DNA from: Deltaproteobacteria bacterium
Lineage (GTDB): Bacteria; Desulfobacterota; Binatia; UTPRO1
Length of the DNA stretch: 64,000 nt
Direction of reading: 5' to 3'
Assembly: GCA_020852955.1 (NCBI GenBank)
Contig: JADYZW010000004.1
Location: forward strand, 39,155-103,154
Shown: positions 30,601 through 37,589 of the stretch, in pieces
How positions within the stretch are numbered: position 1 is the stretch's first letter
Layout: each line of letters begins with the position of its first letter
The notes under the pieces: generated by a model
Told to the model about the DNA's origin: nothing
What the model saw: the letters and a program-made list of their open reading frames with translations, nothing else
The model's database searches: none
Made by a program: the position numbers and the translations under genes

Positions 30601-30621
30601 GGATTTCCGACCGGGAAATCC
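30601..30621. terminator. Short hairpin between convergent genes
   Basis: GGATTTCC (30601-30608) and GGAAATCC (30614-30621) form an 8-bp stem with a 5-nt loop. It lies 57 nt after the protease stop and 28 nt after the stop of the minus-strand hydrolase. No T-run follows, so this is only a candidate bidirectional terminator. Confidence 0.45.
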
Positions 30622-30648
30622 GAGCGCTACCGGCGCCCTACCGCCGTC

Positions 30649-31710
30649 TCACACCACCGCCGCGCCCACCCCGAGGACGCGGAGCATCGCCGCGAGGTCG
30701 CCGCCGAGGAAGCGCGCCGCCGGCTCGATGCCGCGCACGTGCGCGTCCATGTGCGCGAGGCCGAGCCCGCGCACGAACCGATACGCGCTGTCCGGCGCGC
30801 AGAGCTCGCCGATCGGCTTGATGGCGCTCGCCACCTGATCGAAGATCGGCGGCGGCATCATGCGAAAGAGCTCGTGGATCTGCTCGATCTGGTCGCAGAA
30901 GTGCATGTGGTCGGCGTTCTCGAGGACGACCATGCGCTTCGGAGACGTGGTGCGCGCGTAGAGCTCGTGCATGCCGCGCAGCGGGAGAATCGTGTCCGAG
31001 TCGGCGACGAGATAGAGCGTCGGCACCTCGCGGGACCAATCGAGAACGAGCGCGCGCTGCAGGGGCGCGGAGGGGAGCGGCGTCCAGCCGCCGGCCGGCG
31101 CGAGCGGCAACGCCGCGCGCACGCGGGAATCACGCCCGGCGACCATCAGCGTCGTCCAGCCGCCGAAGCTGTGACCGCTCATGCCGATGCGGTCGGCGTC
31201 GATGGCCGGCACGCCCTCGACGCCCGCCACCATGCGGTCGATCACGAAGCTCGCATCCGCGGGGCGCGCCGGGATGATCTCCGACAGGATCGCGCCCGGA
31301 TCCGGCGCCGGACCGCCCATCTGCCCCGCCATCATCATCTGCACCATCTCGAAGATGGTGTTGCCGGTGTGGTCCATGGCGGCGACGACGTAGCCGTGGC
31401 TCGCGAGGTGCGTGCAGAGGAACGTCGACTGGCGGCGATGGGCCCCGAAGCCGTGCGAGAACACGACCAGCGGATACGCGCCGCCGCGCGCCGCCGCGTC
31501 CCGCACGGCCTCCTGCCAGCCCGGCGGGAAGCCCGGAATCAGCTCGTAGGCGTCCCGGGTCGCCTCGGCGAGATCCTGGCCGCGGTGCGCCTCGGCCGCG
31601 GGGTACCATACCTCCACGGGGAGGAAGCGATCGCCGCGGGAGGAATCGCTCCAGTTGAAGGTCCGGACACCGACGGGAAGATTGCCGCGCTCGAAGGGAT
31701 CGTAGGCCAT
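30649..31710 (-). CDS. Alpha/beta hydrolase, PAF-acetylhydrolase-like
   Basis: 353 residues, no signal peptide. Features of the platelet-activating-factor acetylhydrolase/dienelactone hydrolase type: VEVWYPA near the N-terminus, VVFSHGFGAHRRQ (oxyanion), nucleophile Ser in GMSGHSFGGWT, acid Asp in VADSDTILPL and His in ENADHMHFCDQ. It probably cleaves a short acyl ester or a modified lipid. It is the third gene of an apparent operon behind an acyl-CoA synthetase and a lipoprotein (30-nt gap), a lipid-linked context. Confidence 0.85.
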   Translation of the reverse strand: MAYDPFERGNLPVGVRTFNWSDSSRGDRFLPVEVWYPAAEAHRGQDLAEATRDAYELIPGFPPGWQEAVRDAAARGGAYPLVVFSHGFGAHRRQSTFLCTHLASHGYVVAAMDHTGNTIFEMVQMMMAGQMGGPAPDPGAILSEIIPARPADASFVIDRMVAGVEGVPAIDADRIGMSGHSFGGWTTLMVAGRDSRVRAALPLAPAGGWTPLPSAPLQRALVLDWSREVPTLYLVADSDTILPLRGMHELYARTTSPKRMVVLENADHMHFCDQIEQIHELFRMMPPPIFDQVASAIKPIGELCAPDSAYRFVRGLGLAHMDAHVRGIEPAARFLGGDLAAMLRVLGVGAAVV

Positions 31711-31740
31711 GGCGCAGTGAATCCCGGGAGCGCGCGCAGA

Positions 31741-32280
31741 TCAAGCGCGCGAGGGCCCGCCGTCCCGAGGGTCGAAGGGCCGCTCGGAGACGGTCGAATC
31801 GAGCACCGAGCACACGGGGGCGCAGGTCGGGCACGCCGGATCGCGCCGGCAATCTTCACGCGTGACGGTCGTCGTCGTCGAGCCCTCGCACTCGTCGGTG
31901 ACCTCGAAGTCGTCGTCGTCTATCTCTTCCTCGTAGTAGCACTCGGTGACCGACTCCCGCACCGTCGTGGTGCGGATGCCGACGCCGTCGCGGGGCGTCT
32001 CGACGGTCGTCGTCGTCACGGTGTCCGTGCACTTCGACTCGTAGAAATAGTCGAGGTCGTCATCGTAGCCTTCCTCGATCTTGCACTTCGTCTCCTCGCA
32101 CGTGTCGCGCGTCGCGCAGTGCGTGGCGTCGCAGCCGAGGTCGTCGCTGAAGCACCGGCTGCTCTCGAACTCGGCTTCCTCGCTGTCGCCGCACCCGGCG
32201 AGCGCGCCGAGCAGCGTCAGGGCGATCGCCGCCAACGATCGCTTCAGGATTTCGCCGGCGCTCGGAACCCGGCGGATCAC
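31741..32280 (-). CDS. Acidic Cys/Thr-rich lipoprotein
   Basis: 179 residues from GTG 32280, whose GTGA overlaps the acyl-CoA synthetase stop. A hydrophobic leader with lipobox LGALAGC is followed by an unusual mature part: acidic runs (EEIDDDDFEVTDECEG, YDDDLDYFYESK), Thr runs (DTVTTTTVETP, STTTTVTRED) and about 14 cysteines. It looks like a disulfide-rich, possibly metal-binding surface protein. I do not recognise the family. Coupling to the synthetase places it in the same transcript. Confidence 0.7.
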   Translation of the reverse strand: MIRRVPSAGEILKRSLAAIALTLLGALAGCGDSEEAEFESSRCFSDDLGCDATHCATRDTCEETKCKIEEGYDDDLDYFYESKCTDTVTTTTVETPRDGVGIRTTTVRESVTECYYEEEIDDDDFEVTDECEGSTTTTVTREDCRRDPACPTCAPVCSVLDSTVSERPFDPRDGGPSRA

Positions 32281-34109
32281 CGGTCCAGCAGCTCCAGGCG
32301 CTCGGCCTTCGCGAAGGTTGCGCGCAGGCCGTCGTAGTCCGCGGCCGTGAAGGGCTCGTAGGCGGCCGACCCGCGCGTGCGCCAGAAGAGCGGCGCGTCC
32401 GGCAACCGCTTCCGGCAGAAGTGCACCTGTTTCAGGTTGCGAACGAGGATCTTCGCCGTGTTGGTGTAGTCGAACTCGTCGACGAGCCGGATGAAGTCGG
32501 GGAACCACTTCCGGTCCATGCTGCCGCCGGTGATCTGCTCCTCGCAGTAGGCGAAGAACGCCTGCGGATCGAACGCCACCCCCTCGCGGAGCTTGAGCGC
32601 GGCCATGACGAGCTCGTCGGACACCGCGCACGGCACGCCGTAGGCGGCGGCGAGTACCACATCGGGGTGCTCCTGGAGGAGGCGCGCGACCTGCAGCGCC
32701 GAGAAGTTCTCGCCGTCCTTGCGGATCCAGTCGTCGGTGCGGCCGTCGAAGTAGAGGAAGCGCGTGCCGTCGCGCTCGAGCACGTGCCCGAGGTCGCCCG
32801 AGTGGTAGACGCCGTCGCGGTATTTGCTGTGGTTGGCCTCGGGGTTGTCGAAGTACCCCTGGAAGAGGCTCGTGTCGGGCGCGACGCGGCAGATCTCCCC
32901 GACCGCATCGTGGTAGTTCAGGATCTTGCCGTCGGCGCCGAGCTCGGCCGGCGGGCACTCCCCGCCCTTCTCGTTCAGGATCTTCACGGCGGGATCGGTG
33001 ATCTCGCCGACCGAGCCGCGCGGATCGCCCTTGCGGCGGAACGTCGAGATCGCCGCCTCGGTCGAGCCGTAGAGCTCGAACATGTCGTCGAGCCCGAACC
33101 ATCGCACGAACTTGTCGATGTCGGGCGGCGCCGCGCCGTTGCCGACCGCGTAGCGGAAGCGGTTCTTCGGGTTGCGCGTCACCTCGGCCGCGATCGTCTT
33201 CTCGTCGCCGCCGTACTGCTTCGCCAGCGCCGCAAGCACGTAGTGCACCGGCTCGCCGACGTAGTTCCAGAAGGTCACGCCGTAGCGGAAGACGTCCGGC
33301 GTGAATCCGCTCGCGCTGAAGCGCTCGCTGACGCCGAGTCCCCCGCCGACCCAGAAGGCCGGCATCATGCCGACGAAGATCGCGTTCGAGTGGAAGAGCG
33401 GCATGCACGCATAGCCGACGTCGTCCTGCCCGAGGCCGAGATTCGACGACACGACCATGCCGACCGCGCAGAGCTTCATGTGGTTGTTGTTGATGCCCTT
33501 GGGAAGCCCGGTCGTGCCCGAGGTGTAGATGACCATGAGATTGCTCGCCGGCTCGACCTCGACCGCCGGCGGCTCGAGCGCCGTCCCGACCGGCCCCACT
33601 TCCTTCTCCATCGCGGCAAGCCAGTCGTGGCCGGCGGAAAGAGCCGTTCGGCCGCCGGCCACGCGCGCGCGCAGCACCAGGATGTTCTCGCTCGGCACCG
33701 TCGTGAGCAGGCCCCGCACGCGTTCGACCTCGGGCAGCAGGCGCTCGTCGACGATCAGCATGCGTGCGCGCGATTGGTTGACGACGCCGGCGAGCGTCTC
33801 GCCGCGGAGCCCGGTGTTGATGCCGAAGAGCGTGTAGCCCGCGTACGCGCACCCGAAGAGCAGCGACACCAGCTCGAAGTGGTTCTCGAGGAGCATCGCG
33901 ACGTGACCGGGCGCGCCGTCGCGCACCGGCTCGAGCCGGCCGCGCAGGAAGTGCGCCGTGCGCAGCGCCTCGTCGCGCAGCTGGCGATAGGTCCACGTGC
34001 GGTCGTCCTGCATGAGGAAGACCTTCGAGCCGCAGACTTCGTGGGCGGCGCGCGCTTCGAGCTGCGCGCCGAGCGTGAACGACGCCATGAACTGGAGCGG
34101 TTCGGACAC
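32277..34109 (-). CDS. Long-chain or very-long-chain acyl-CoA synthetase (FATP/FadD6-like)
   Basis: 610 residues from GTG 34109 (AAGGAGGAG, 7 nt spacing). AMP-forming ligase motifs: IYTSGTTGLPKG (about 194-205), then ELYGSTEAAI and the hinge region YFDGRTDDWIRKDGENFSA. WIRKDGENFSALQVARLL, with a short C-terminal domain ending YTNTAKI and VRNLKQ, is typical of the FATP/FadD6 subgroup, which activates long to very long fatty acids or steroid side chains. The residue replacing the usual PKTATGK lysine motif is in FDYTNTAK. It is the first gene of an operon with a lipoprotein and an alpha/beta hydrolase. Confidence 0.9.
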   Translation of the reverse strand: MSEPLQFMASFTLGAQLEARAAHEVCGSKVFLMQDDRTWTYRQLRDEALRTAHFLRGRLEPVRDGAPGHVAMLLENHFELVSLLFGCAYAGYTLFGINTGLRGETLAGVVNQSRARMLIVDERLLPEVERVRGLLTTVPSENILVLRARVAGGRTALSAGHDWLAAMEKEVGPVGTALEPPAVEVEPASNLMVIYTSGTTGLPKGINNNHMKLCAVGMVVSSNLGLGQDDVGYACMPLFHSNAIFVGMMPAFWVGGGLGVSERFSASGFTPDVFRYGVTFWNYVGEPVHYVLAALAKQYGGDEKTIAAEVTRNPKNRFRYAVGNGAAPPDIDKFVRWFGLDDMFELYGSTEAAISTFRRKGDPRGSVGEITDPAVKILNEKGGECPPAELGADGKILNYHDAVGEICRVAPDTSLFQGYFDNPEANHSKYRDGVYHSGDLGHVLERDGTRFLYFDGRTDDWIRKDGENFSALQVARLLQEHPDVVLAAAYGVPCAVSDELVMAALKLREGVAFDPQAFFAYCEEQITGGSMDRKWFPDFIRLVDEFDYTNTAKILVRNLKQVHFCRKRLPDAPLFWRTRGSAAYEPFTAADYDGLRATFAKAERLELLDR

Positions 34110-34281
34110 GGCACTCCTCCTTGGATGGCAACGGAAATGGGTCGGGACTATAGCCCTACGCTCGTCGGGTGCGCCACCCGACCCGCACCGAAATCGTGGG
34201 GATACGGTCCGACGCGCGCGCGCGCGCTCGAAGCCGTCTCGTACCGCGCTCGCAACCGAGGTCCCGGGGCCTACGCGCCCG

Positions 34282-34416
34282 TCATCCGAGCGCGCCCATG
34301 AGCTTCTCGAGCCCTTGGGTGTGGACGTGCACGTGCAGCACCGACGCGTCGAGATCGCCCAGGATGTCGGCGGCCGCATCGCCGACGCGAAGCCCATGCG
34401 GCGCCGGGAAGCTCAC
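34282..34416 (-). CDS. Possible small or truncated His-rich protein
   Basis: 44 residues from a GTG with GGAG 9 nt upstream: VSFPAPHGLRVGDAAADILG, then DLDASVLHVHVHTQGLEKLM and GALG. Third positions are almost all G/C and the HVHVH stretch looks purposeful (metal site?). It may be a real small protein or the 3' remnant of a longer gene. No homologue recalled. It lies in the 477-nt gap upstream of the acyl-CoA synthetase, on the same strand. Confidence 0.3.
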   Translation of the reverse strand: MSFPAPHGLRVGDAAADILGDLDASVLHVHVHTQGLEKLMGALG

Positions 34417-34455
34417 GTCGTCGCGCTCCGACTCGCGAGACGGTAAGAACCCGAG

Positions 34456-34614
34456 GTGGCCGACGGCTTCCCGCTCTCCGGCATCCTCTACGACGCCCCC
34501 GACGGCTACGCCTCCATGGACGCCGTGATCCGGCACCGCGACCGCCACAGCGCCGCATCCGATCCGCGCCCGCGGCTTCCCGACGCATGCGAGCTGCCGT
34601 GGCGGTGCGCGTGA
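34456..34614 (+). CDS. Possible small protein overlapping the pheC-aroQ start
   Basis: 52 residues from GTG 34456: VADGFPLSGILYDAPDGYAS, then MDAVIRHRDRHSAASDPRPR and LPDACELPWRCA. Third positions are nearly all G/C and the peptide looks structured, but no RBS is clear. It ends 28 nt inside the downstream fusion gene, in another frame, which would allow coupling. It could be a leader or a remnant. Confidence 0.3.
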   Translation: MADGFPLSGILYDAPDGYASMDAVIRHRDRHSAASDPRPRLPDACELPWRCA

Positions 34615-35858
34615 CGCGACGGCGTCGGATCGTCCCCGTCGTCTTCGCCGTCGTGCTGCTAGCGACGAGCGGGTGCGCGGCGCGGCGGCCGGCCGCGACC
34701 GGGGCGGCGCCGCTCCGCGTCGGCACGAGCGGCGACTATCCGCCCTTCTCGCTACGCGGCGCCGACGGCGCGTGGAGCGGCTTCGACGTCGCCGTCGCGC
34801 GCGCGTACGCGGACGCCCGCGGCCGCCGTCTCGAGCTCGTGCCGTTCCGCTGGCCCGAGCTCGCCCCTCGCCTCGCTGCCGGCGAGTTCGACGTCGCGAT
34901 GAGCGGCGTCACGATCCGCGCCGACCGTCTCCTCGTCGGCACGATGACGGCGGCGATCGCGCGCTCGGAAGCGATCGTGCTCGTCCGCCGCGGCGCCGTG
35001 CCCACGGCGGACGTCGATCGTGCGGGCGTCCGGATCGCGGTGAACCGCGGCGGGCATCTCGAGCGTCTGGCGCGCGCCCGGCTCCGCCGCGCCGCGCTCG
35101 TGCCCGCCGACGACAACCGCCGCCTCCCGGAGCTGCTCGCGGCGCGCGCCGTCGACGCGATCGTGACCGACACGCTCGAAGCGGCGACCTTCCCGGCCGA
35201 CGCCTTCGTGGTGGCAGCGCGTCTCAGCCGTGACCGCAAGGCGTACTGGGTCGCTCCCGGACGGAACGCGCTCGCCGCCGATCTCGACGCGTGGCTCCTC
35301 GCGTCCGAGCACGATGGCACGCTGGGACGCCTGCGAGCCGCCTGGCTCGCGGGCGCGAGCGCGCCGACGCTCGCGCCCGAGCTCTCCCGCGTCGTGGACC
35401 TCGCCGCGCGCCGTCTCATGCTGATGCCGGCAGTCGCGGCGGCGAAGCGCGCCGCCGGCACGCCGGTCGTCGATCCGAGCCGCGAGGTCGAGGTCGTCGC
35501 GCGCGCCGTCGCGCGGGCGCGCGCCGCGGGATTCGACGACGGGGCCGCCGAGCACTTCGCGCGCGCACAGATCGACGCCGCCCGCGCCGTGCAGGGAGCG
35601 AGGCGTCCCACGGCGGCGGCGATCGTCGACGTGCCGACCCTCGCCGCGCTCCGCCCGCGCATCGACGCGCTCGACGAAGCGACGGTCGCGGCGCTCGTCG
35701 CGGCGCGGGCTGCGGCGGCGCGCGCGGACCGCGCCGCGCTCGCGGCGGCGCTCCGCGCCGATGCGGACGTCGACGGCTTCGACGAGGCCCACGCGGGGGC
35801 AATCGCCGCCGCGATCGCCGCGCTCGTCGCGAGCTCCGCGGAGCAGATCGGGCAGTGA
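34587..35858 (+). CDS. Exported cyclohexadienyl dehydratase - chorismate mutase fusion lipoprotein
   Basis: 423 residues. The lipobox LLATSGC (Cys30) anchors it in the periplasm. Residues 43-255 are a solute-binding-like PheC domain (LRVGTSGDYPPFS, WSGFDVAVARAYA, LVPFRWPELAPRLAAGEFDV, AMSGVTI), the fold that converts prephenate/arogenate to phenylpyruvate/phenylalanine. Residues 266-400 match exported AroQ-gamma chorismate mutase: RVVDLAARRLMLMPAVAAAK with Arg275 and Lys287, then GTPVVDPSREVEVV with Asp296 and Arg299, and FARAQIDAARAVQ with Gln328. Together they would take chorismate to phenylpyruvate outside the cytoplasm. No clear RBS. The alternative for the first half, an amino-acid binding protein, is less likely given the second domain. 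Confidence 0.8.
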   Translation: MRAAVAVRVTRRRRIVPVVFAVVLLATSGCAARRPAATGAAPLRVGTSGDYPPFSLRGADGAWSGFDVAVARAYADARGRRLELVPFRWPELAPRLAAGEFDVAMSGVTIRADRLLVGTMTAAIARSEAIVLVRRGAVPTADVDRAGVRIAVNRGGHLERLARARLRRAALVPADDNRRLPELLAARAVDAIVTDTLEAATFPADAFVVAARLSRDRKAYWVAPGRNALAADLDAWLLASEHDGTLGRLRAAWLAGASAPTLAPELSRVVDLAARRLMLMPAVAAAKRAAGTPVVDPSREVEVVARAVARARAAGFDDGAAEHFARAQIDAARAVQGARRPTAAAIVDVPTLAALRPRIDALDEATVAALVAARAAAARADRAALAAALRADADVDGFDEAHAGAIAAAIAALVASSAEQIGQ

Positions 35859-35951
35859 CGGTCGGGCGGCACTCCGGGATCACCGGCACGGTCGGCCGGA
35901 GGCTGGAGCGGCGCCTCGAGCGCGCGAGCGATCCCGCCCGCGCCGCTCGCC

Positions 35952-36638
35952 TCACGGGCTCGGCAGCACGAAGACCACCGTCGGCTGCGCCGCCGCGAGC
36001 GTGTCGACCTCGGCCGGCACCGTCGCCGGGGGCACGTCCCAGCAGAGGAGCGCCAGATCGAGGGGCGGCGGCACGCTGGCGGGCAGCGGAAAGATCGTCG
36101 GCCCGCCGCCGGTCGCGACCGGCACGAGGCGCGCGGTCCGCCACGGCGTGTCGCTTCCGAGCGGGCGCGCGGCCGCGGCGCACGCGGCGCCGGCCTCGAA
36201 CCCGTCGAGCACGACCGTCACCGACGCGCCGTCGGCCGGCGTCGGCGCCACCGCCGGCGAGGCCGTGCGCGCGGGGGTCGGCGGCGCCGGGGTCGACGAG
36301 GCGTGCGCTCCGCCGTCGGTCGGCGTCGGGCTCCCGTTCGACCCGCTCGTGGCGGTGGGGGCGGCCACGGGCGTCGCGGTCCGGATCGGCGTCCGCGCCG
36401 GCGTCGGCGTCGGCGCGACCGTCACGACGCTCGCGCGTTCGCCGCCCGGCGCCGTCGCGGCCGGCGAGTCGCTGCCGCAATAGGTCACGCCGTCGAACTC
36501 GTCGCACGTGCCGTTCGTCCGCACGTCGTCGACGACGACGCTCTCGGACGTGACGAGACCCGTCGAGCCGCTGCCGCCGCCGCACGCGACGACGCCCGCC
36601 GTGAGGCACGTCACGAGGATTCGTTGCCACGTCCGCAT
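35952..36638 (-). CDS. Lipoprotein with Pro/Thr-rich stalk
   Basis: 228 residues with RBS AAGGAGG. The leader ends at lipobox AGVVAC. A short Cys-bearing head (NGTCDEFDGVTYCGS) is followed by a low-complexity stalk (VAPTPTPARTPIRTATPVA..., about residues 65-140) and a C-terminal domain with two Cys (EAGAACAAA, LALLCWDVPP). Function unknown. The gene starts 11 nt after the XRE regulator, so both form one operon, and the regulator probably controls it. Confidence 0.7.
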   Translation of the reverse strand: MRTWQRILVTCLTAGVVACGGGSGSTGLVTSESVVVDDVRTNGTCDEFDGVTYCGSDSPAATAPGGERASVVTVAPTPTPARTPIRTATPVAAPTATSGSNGSPTPTDGGAHASSTPAPPTPARTASPAVAPTPADGASVTVVLDGFEAGAACAAAARPLGSDTPWRTARLVPVATGGGPTIFPLPASVPPPLDLALLCWDVPPATVPAEVDTLAAAQPTVVFVLPSP

Positions 36639-36649
36639 CGCCGCCTCCT

Positions 36650-37456
36650 TCAGGCCACCGTCGCGGTGGTCAGCACGTTCATGAACGCGGTGTCGCGCGA
36701 CGGCGTCGCCGCGAAGCGCTCGGCGAGCGCGCGCAAGGCGGCGTCGAGCGCCGCGTGAAACTCGTCGAGGCGGGCGCGCTCGAGGTTGAGATAGTGGTTG
36801 CGGAGGTACGTGCCGGTCGGGGCCTCGGCGAGCGCGACGCGGTCGAGCAGCCCCTTCGCGAAGAGCGCGACGAACTGGCGCGCCACGGCGCGGCGCTCGT
36901 CGACGCCTTCCGCCTGCAGGTGGCGCCCCTTCCGGCGCGCCTTGCCGGCGCGGAGCTCGACGAGGTCGTGTCGTTTCAGCGTCTCCTCGACGCGCTGGTC
37001 GAGCGCCGTCTCCTCCGCGGGCGAGCGGCGCCGGCGCTTGCCGTCGCGCCGGAACTCGCGGCGCCAGCGCTCGACGGCGATCCAGCCGCCGTCGTCCGGG
37101 AGCGCCGCGATGGCGCGGCCGATGCGCACGGCGAGCGCGCCGTCCTCGACGTCGCCCACGGCGGGCGCCGTCTGGAAGGCGCGGTCGATCTCGCGGCTCA
37201 CCGCGTAGACGACGCGATCGCGCCAGAGCACGGCGAGGAGCGCCTGCGGATCCTCGCGGCGGAACGCCGCCAGGTGCCGCACCAGGTCCTCGCTCGGAAA
37301 CCGGCTCCCCTTCTCGATGTAGCTCAACATCACCGGCTCGATGCGGCCGTCGAGCGCCTCGGCCGCGAACCGGCGCAACGACCAGCGCCGGCCCCGCAGG
37401 ACGCGGGTCTCGTAGAAGAGATCCCCGATGGTCCGGCTGCGCTCGCGTTCCCCCAT
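36650..37456 (-). CDS. XRE-family transcriptional regulator
   Basis: 268 residues. The N-terminal 65 residues form a Cro/CI-type HTH: IGDLFYETRVLRGRRWSLRR, then the helix pair LDGRIEPVMLSYIEKGSRFPS with recognition helix around PVMLSYIEKG. The remaining 200 residues are helical and very basic in the middle (RREFRRDGKRRRRSPAEET); their ligand or partner is unknown. It is divergent from the beta-propeller lipoprotein gene and shares a 133-nt promoter region containing a perfect palindrome, its likely operator. The lipoprotein gene follows in the same transcript. Confidence 0.8.
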   Translation of the reverse strand: MGERERSRTIGDLFYETRVLRGRRWSLRRFAAEALDGRIEPVMLSYIEKGSRFPSEDLVRHLAAFRREDPQALLAVLWRDRVVYAVSREIDRAFQTAPAVGDVEDGALAVRIGRAIAALPDDGGWIAVERWRREFRRDGKRRRRSPAEETALDQRVEETLKRHDLVELRAGKARRKGRHLQAEGVDERRAVARQFVALFAKGLLDRVALAEAPTGTYLRNHYLNLERARLDEFHAALDAALRALAERFAATPSRDTAFMNVLTTATVA

Positions 37457-37504
37457 GCCGGCCCTTTATCCGAGACCTCGCCAACCGTCGCGGGGAGCAC
37501 CCTC

Positions 37505-37534
37505 TTGACATTCACACATTTTGTGAAGTATACG
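37505..37534 (+). promoter_or_regulatory. Sigma-70-like promoter with palindromic operator in the spacer
   Basis: TTGACA (37505-37510), an 18-nt spacer and TATACG (37529-37534) read toward the beta-propeller lipoprotein. The spacer contains TTCACA-N5-TGTGAA (37511-37527), a perfect inverted repeat, and another GTGAA half-site lies two helical turns downstream. On the minus strand, TATACT with a weak TTGCGT 16 nt away could drive the XRE gene. Binding here would repress both directions. The local AT-richness stands out from the surroundings. Confidence 0.7.
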
Positions 37535-37589
37535 CACATCGTCAGTGAACGCAAGGCGGCGCCGGAGCGCGCCGGGAAGGAAGTCGGTC

